Source: Acinetobacter sp. NIPH 298
GTDB taxonomy: Bacteria; Pseudomonadota; Gammaproteobacteria; Pseudomonadales; Moraxellaceae
Direction: 5' to 3'
NCBI RefSeq assembly: GCF_000369505.1
Contig: NZ_KB850054.1
Coordinates: 186,001 to 250,000, forward strand
Length of the DNA: 64,000 bases
Both the position numbers and the translations under genes were made by a program. Of this stretch, positions 61,169 to 64,000 are shown piece after piece. Below the pieces are notes generated by a model, which saw only the letters and a program-made list of their open reading frames with translations, was not told the DNA's origin and searched no databases. The first letter of the stretch is position 1, and each line of letters starts with the position of its first letter.

Positions 61169-62440
61169 TTAGAAGAATTTCACAGGAATATCAAGCCAGA
61201 GACGCCATTCGTTAGTGTCGCCGATGTATCCAGCTTGGTATTCATCACTAGCACGGTAGTATGAGTGACGTACACGTAAGCTGGCATCTTTAGCAAAACC
61301 TGATTGAACCGTGTATTTTACTTGGTTAAAGAATTCACGTTCTTGTGCGTTGTCAGTTACATCCTTAACTTTAATATCCCAACCATAAACAAACGCTGTT
61401 GTCCAAGATAAGCCAGGAACACCGTAGCCACCAAAGTCTACATTGTATTGTAATTGAGCTGATTTTTCGCTATTACCAATGAAGTCTGAGAGGTAAGAGT
61501 TTGGTAAATAGATACTTTGAGCACCGTCAGCATTCTCACCATAGTCATAACCGGTATTACCATTGTTTTGTTGGTAAGCCAACATCACGCTATGTGGACC
61601 TGTATTATAGGTCGTCGAAAGTGCCCAGATGGTGTTTTTACGATTAGATAAATCATCGGTCGTACTTGAATACGTACTTGCTTTTTCATCCCACTTGGTG
61701 TGATAAGCGCTTAAATCGTAAGTCAAACCACTGTCTTGGTTGAGCGGTTGTTTGTAGTTTGCATTGATATAATGGCGGTCTAGTTTATCTTTGCTATCTA
61801 AACCGAAATAAGACGTCGTTAGATGATCATCGAATTTATATTTTGCGCCCCAAACAACGGCACGATCAAGATGTCTGCCATCACTATTGATTTGATCAGA
61901 ATATTGATCTTTCGTGAATTTACCAGCCGTTAACTCTAGACCATCAATCTCACGACTCGTCGCTAACACACCTTCAAAGTATTCAGGGACTAAACGTGCT
62001 GTATTGCTCGCCAACACAGGAATATCTAGGATATGAGTACCATAAGAAACGGTCGTATTTGAGTAGCGTGCTTTTACGTAACCGCCACCACGCGCCCAAT
62101 GATCATAAGCAGAACCGTCTGGGTGCTTAGGGATCATGCCGTTACCCGCATTATTGTTAGAGCCTAACTTAAAAGACGCATCACCAATAATACCAGCACC
62201 GAAGCCTACAACACCTTGAGTAAAGCCTGAGTCTAGTTTAACCATTGCAGTTTGTGCGTATGAACTAGTATCTTTATTACCGTTTTTCTTGTCACGATGT
62301 AAATAACCCGTACGGAATAAAACATTTCCGCTTGCATCTTCAACAAATCCTTTTGCTTCGCTTTGTTCGCTTGCATATGTTGAGGTGATTAGTGCGGCAT
62401 TAATCAATACCGCTAATGTAAGTTTCTGTGCCTTTGGCAT
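61169..62440 (-). CDS. OprD-family outer membrane porin
   Basis: A 423-residue outer-membrane channel. The signal peptide is MPKAQKLTLAVLINAALITSTYASEQ. The mature barrel begins GFVEDASGNVLFRTGYLHRD, has the conserved HILDIPVLASNTARLVPEYFEGV stretch of OprD proteins, and ends WRLWLDIPVKFF with C-terminal Phe. OprD channels take up basic amino acids or small organic acids; the substrate here is not clear. GAGG 7 bases before the ATG. The long gap upstream is shared with the divergent TorF gene. Confidence 0.92.
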   Translation of the reverse strand: MPKAQKLTLAVLINAALITSTYASEQSEAKGFVEDASGNVLFRTGYLHRDKKNGNKDTSSYAQTAMVKLDSGFTQGVVGFGAGIIGDASFKLGSNNNAGNGMIPKHPDGSAYDHWARGGGYVKARYSNTTVSYGTHILDIPVLASNTARLVPEYFEGVLATSREIDGLELTAGKFTKDQYSDQINSDGRHLDRAVVWGAKYKFDDHLTTSYFGLDSKDKLDRHYINANYKQPLNQDSGLTYDLSAYHTKWDEKASTYSSTTDDLSNRKNTIWALSTTYNTGPHSVMLAYQQNNGNTGYDYGENADGAQSIYLPNSYLSDFIGNSEKSAQLQYNVDFGGYGVPGLSWTTAFVYGWDIKVKDVTDNAQEREFFNQVKYTVQSGFAKDASLRVRHSYYRASDEYQAGYIGDTNEWRLWLDIPVKFF

Positions 62441-62853
62441 AGCTTAGCCTCATAAAAAAATTGGGAAAGAAACTGCAAATTTTGAACAATTGTATAAGTT
62501 ATACATGAAAAAGATAGATTTTTATTAAAATTTTTTCATTAATTTTTAATAAAAAGCTTATACAATTTTATGATTTGTTTCTCGTTTAAAAAGTGATCAT
62601 AATAAAATTAAGTTAATGATTTTAATTGTTAAATGTGTTTATAAAGGTTGTAATATTCGATTGTTATTTCTATACAAGTTATGTTTAAAAAGTGTGATTA
62701 TGGAATATAAATTTTGTTTAAATTTAATGGGTTATTTATTGATTGGTTAAAAATGTAGCAACTTGATTTGCAAAAAATTACATCCCGACGAATGGCAATC
62801 TTACAACGACGAAAAAGGAACACTTTATTCAGATTATTTTAAGGTATCTCAGG
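62441..62853. other. AT-rich stretch upstream of the OprD gene
   Basis: About 410 bases without a believable ORF. It must hold the OprD promoter on the minus strand. I recognise no repeat, hairpin terminator or RNA gene in it. Confidence 0.6.
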
Positions 62854-63065
62854 TGCACTTTTATTGAGCACTCATTAAATTACATACGTATAACTGATAT
62901 TTCCAATAGTTAGACAACTTATGGTGCTGAAAAGTGCGTCTTTTTTGTGCAATAAACAACCTGAATTTCTGCATTGCTTCTAAATGGATCAAAAAATTAA
63001 GAAATAAAGACATTAGGATCAATTGAAGCGCATCTAAAGTGTCGTAATGGCACTTTTATGGTACA
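62854..63065 (+). promoter_or_regulatory. Two NtrC-like binding sites
   Basis: Site 1 at 62854-62870 and site 2 at 63049-63065 both fit the 17-base NtrC pattern TGCACYAnnnTRGTGCA with a few mismatches: TGCACTTTTATTGAGCA and GGCACTTTTATGGTACA. They lie about 270 and 65 bases upstream of the predicted sigma-54 start. A half-site GTGC pair lies at 62934-62947. Confidence 0.6.
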
Positions 63066-63095
63066 GGAACTATATTTCGTAAGGATTGTTTAAAG

Positions 63096-63112
63096 TTGGC
63101 ACAGCATTTGCT
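63096..63112 (+). promoter_or_regulatory. Sigma-54 (-24/-12) promoter
   Basis: TTGGCACAGCATTTGCT: the GG at 63098-63099 and GC at 63110-63111 are exactly ten bases apart, and the -24 part TTGGCAC matches the consensus fully. The start of transcription would be about 63122, some 50 bases before the TorF ATG. Confidence 0.88.
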
Positions 63113-63174
63113 ATCTATTCCGTGATGCAATTTAAAACATAAATCAGTCGAATATCCATATGGGGGAGATCAAT

Positions 63175-63987
63175 ATGATGAAATTTGCATGTAAGGCGAT
63201 TGCTTTGAGTATTTTGGCTGTGACTTCAGCAGTGACAATGGCTGAAGATAAAGCTTCCGTTTATGGTATTAGTGTTGAAGGTGACGTGACAGCTGTCACT
63301 GATTACCGCTTTCGTGGTGTTACCCAGTCATCCAATAATCCGGCAATTCAAGGTGGCTTCACTTTCTCTCATGACTCGGGTGCTTATTTAAGCCTTTGGG
63401 GATCAAGTGTTGATTTTGGCATTTCTGGTGTTTCAACTGAAACTGATGCAACTTTAGGTTATAGCAATAGCTTTGCATTAACGCCAAATATGCAAGCAAC
63501 CTATGATGTTGGTGTTATCCATTATGGTTATATTGGCTCTAAGTCAAATTATACGAATGAAACAAATGGTAAAGATGGTTTAGCTTTTACTGAAATTTTT
63601 GCTAGTTTAGCTTTCCCTAACACAATCTTTGCTGAGGATGAGTTAAGTGTTGGTGTGAGCTATTCACCTGATTATTGGGGCAGAACAGATGATTTCTGGT
63701 ATTTCAATGTGGGTTATTCAGCACCGATTGCGGATACAGGTTTCACTGGCGTAGCTTCAGTTGGTTATAACAAATTAAAGAATAAAGATGCTTTAGCAAT
63801 TGTTGCTGGTGGTCCAGGAAAAGATGATGACTATATCGACTATAAAGTGGGTGTTGGTTATAGCTTCTTAGGTTTGGATGCTGGGCTTGATGTGGTAGGT
63901 ACCAACATTAGTACATCTGGCATGAGCAAAAATGATAAGAAACCGTATGACACGGGTTTGGTCTTTAGCTTGTCGAAATCTTTCTAA
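63175..63987 (+). CDS. TorF family putative porin
   Basis: A 270-residue outer-membrane protein of the TorF/TIGR02001 family. The start is ATG 63175 (or 63178), 6-9 bases after GGGGGAG; an in-frame ATG at 63160 lies upstream of that site. Signal peptide MMKFACKAIALSILAVTSAVTMA. The barrel has the family beginning VEGDVTAVTDYRFRGVTQSSNNPAIQGGFTFSHDSGAYLSLWGSSVDF and ends LVFSLSKSF with C-terminal Phe. The sigma-54 promoter and NtrC-like sites imply induction in nitrogen limitation. In relatives such a gene often stands before glnK-amtB, which would lie right of the window. Confidence 0.9.
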   Translation: MMKFACKAIALSILAVTSAVTMAEDKASVYGISVEGDVTAVTDYRFRGVTQSSNNPAIQGGFTFSHDSGAYLSLWGSSVDFGISGVSTETDATLGYSNSFALTPNMQATYDVGVIHYGYIGSKSNYTNETNGKDGLAFTEIFASLAFPNTIFAEDELSVGVSYSPDYWGRTDDFWYFNVGYSAPIADTGFTGVASVGYNKLKNKDALAIVAGGPGKDDDYIDYKVGVGYSFLGLDAGLDVVGTNISTSGMSKNDKKPYDTGLVFSLSKSF

Positions 63988-64000
63988 TACGATCTCATCT

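Overview
The window is a stretch of chromosome from a gammaproteobacterium of the genus Acinetobacter (Moraxellaceae). The full 16S rRNA gene, the AT-rich base use, the atpAGDC order, an OprD-type porin, an OprC-type copper receptor and the dprA-LysM-def block all fit. I cannot resolve the species. I see no insertion sequence, prophage, integrase or CRISPR array; apart from a few orphan genes this looks like ordinary core chromosome.

Layout. 1-2955: end of the F1Fo ATP synthase operon (atpA tail, atpG, atpD, atpC) and its terminator. 3.0-6.5 kb: two small lipoproteins around a 719-residue orphan protein with a possible PD-(D/E)XK-like nuclease core. 6.7-11.1 kb: glutathione peroxidase, an MFS exporter/AraC pair divergent from a TetR regulator with two operator-like dyads between them, and an EamA exporter. 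11.5-15.1 kb: tsaC, dprA, a LysM protein and def. 15.2-17.8 kb: a His-rich small protein and the OprC-like copper receptor. 19.0-24.8 kb: acetate module, with a CrbS-like transporter/histidine-kinase fusion divergent from yjcH-actP. 24.8-29.0 kb: MpaB-type oxygenase, TetR regulator, BCCT transporter. 29.1-34.9 kb: a complete rRNA operon (16S, tRNA-Ile, tRNA-Ala, 23S, 5S) with two promoters. 35.1-41.2 kb: Na/Pi symporter, cysK, lytic transglycosylase, a small structured RNA, a DUF2798 protein, an MFS transporter and an orphan acidic protein. 41.4-48.7 kb: YgiQ radical SAM protein, DUF2726, RidA, dinB, GH25 lysozyme, DHA2 exporter. 48.7-59.4 kb: Pho-box-controlled lipoprotein, LOG, TerC/CBS, YchJ, YadS, an orphan with UBA-like repeats, parC, fadD. 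59.4-64 kb: small membrane proteins, ppa, OprD porin and a sigma-54-controlled TorF porin.

The most interesting element is not a protein. On the minus strand at about 38714-38834, between a lytic transglycosylase gene and a DUF2798 gene, lies a roughly 120-nt RNA candidate that carries the hexamer ACAGGA four times. Three copies sit in hairpin loops, one of them the terminator hairpin itself, and it ends in a U-tract. This is the architecture of CsrB/RsmY-type RNAs that titrate the translational regulator CsrA/RsmA. A long dyad lies upstream of its weak-looking promoter. I do not recall such an RNA being described for Acinetobacter, and I rank it first.

Other regulatory logic readable from the DNA: a four-unit Pho box with a correctly spaced -10 upstream of a secreted choice-of-anchor I lipoprotein; a textbook -24/-12 sigma-54 promoter with two NtrC-like sites upstream of the TorF porin; palindromes at the MFS/TetR divergence; two dyads overlapping the cysK promoter; a 40-codon ORF whose stop overlaps the terC start; and an orphan leader (operator-like dyad, hairpin, strong Shine-Dalgarno, ATG-ATG-stop) next to the acetate kinase gene.
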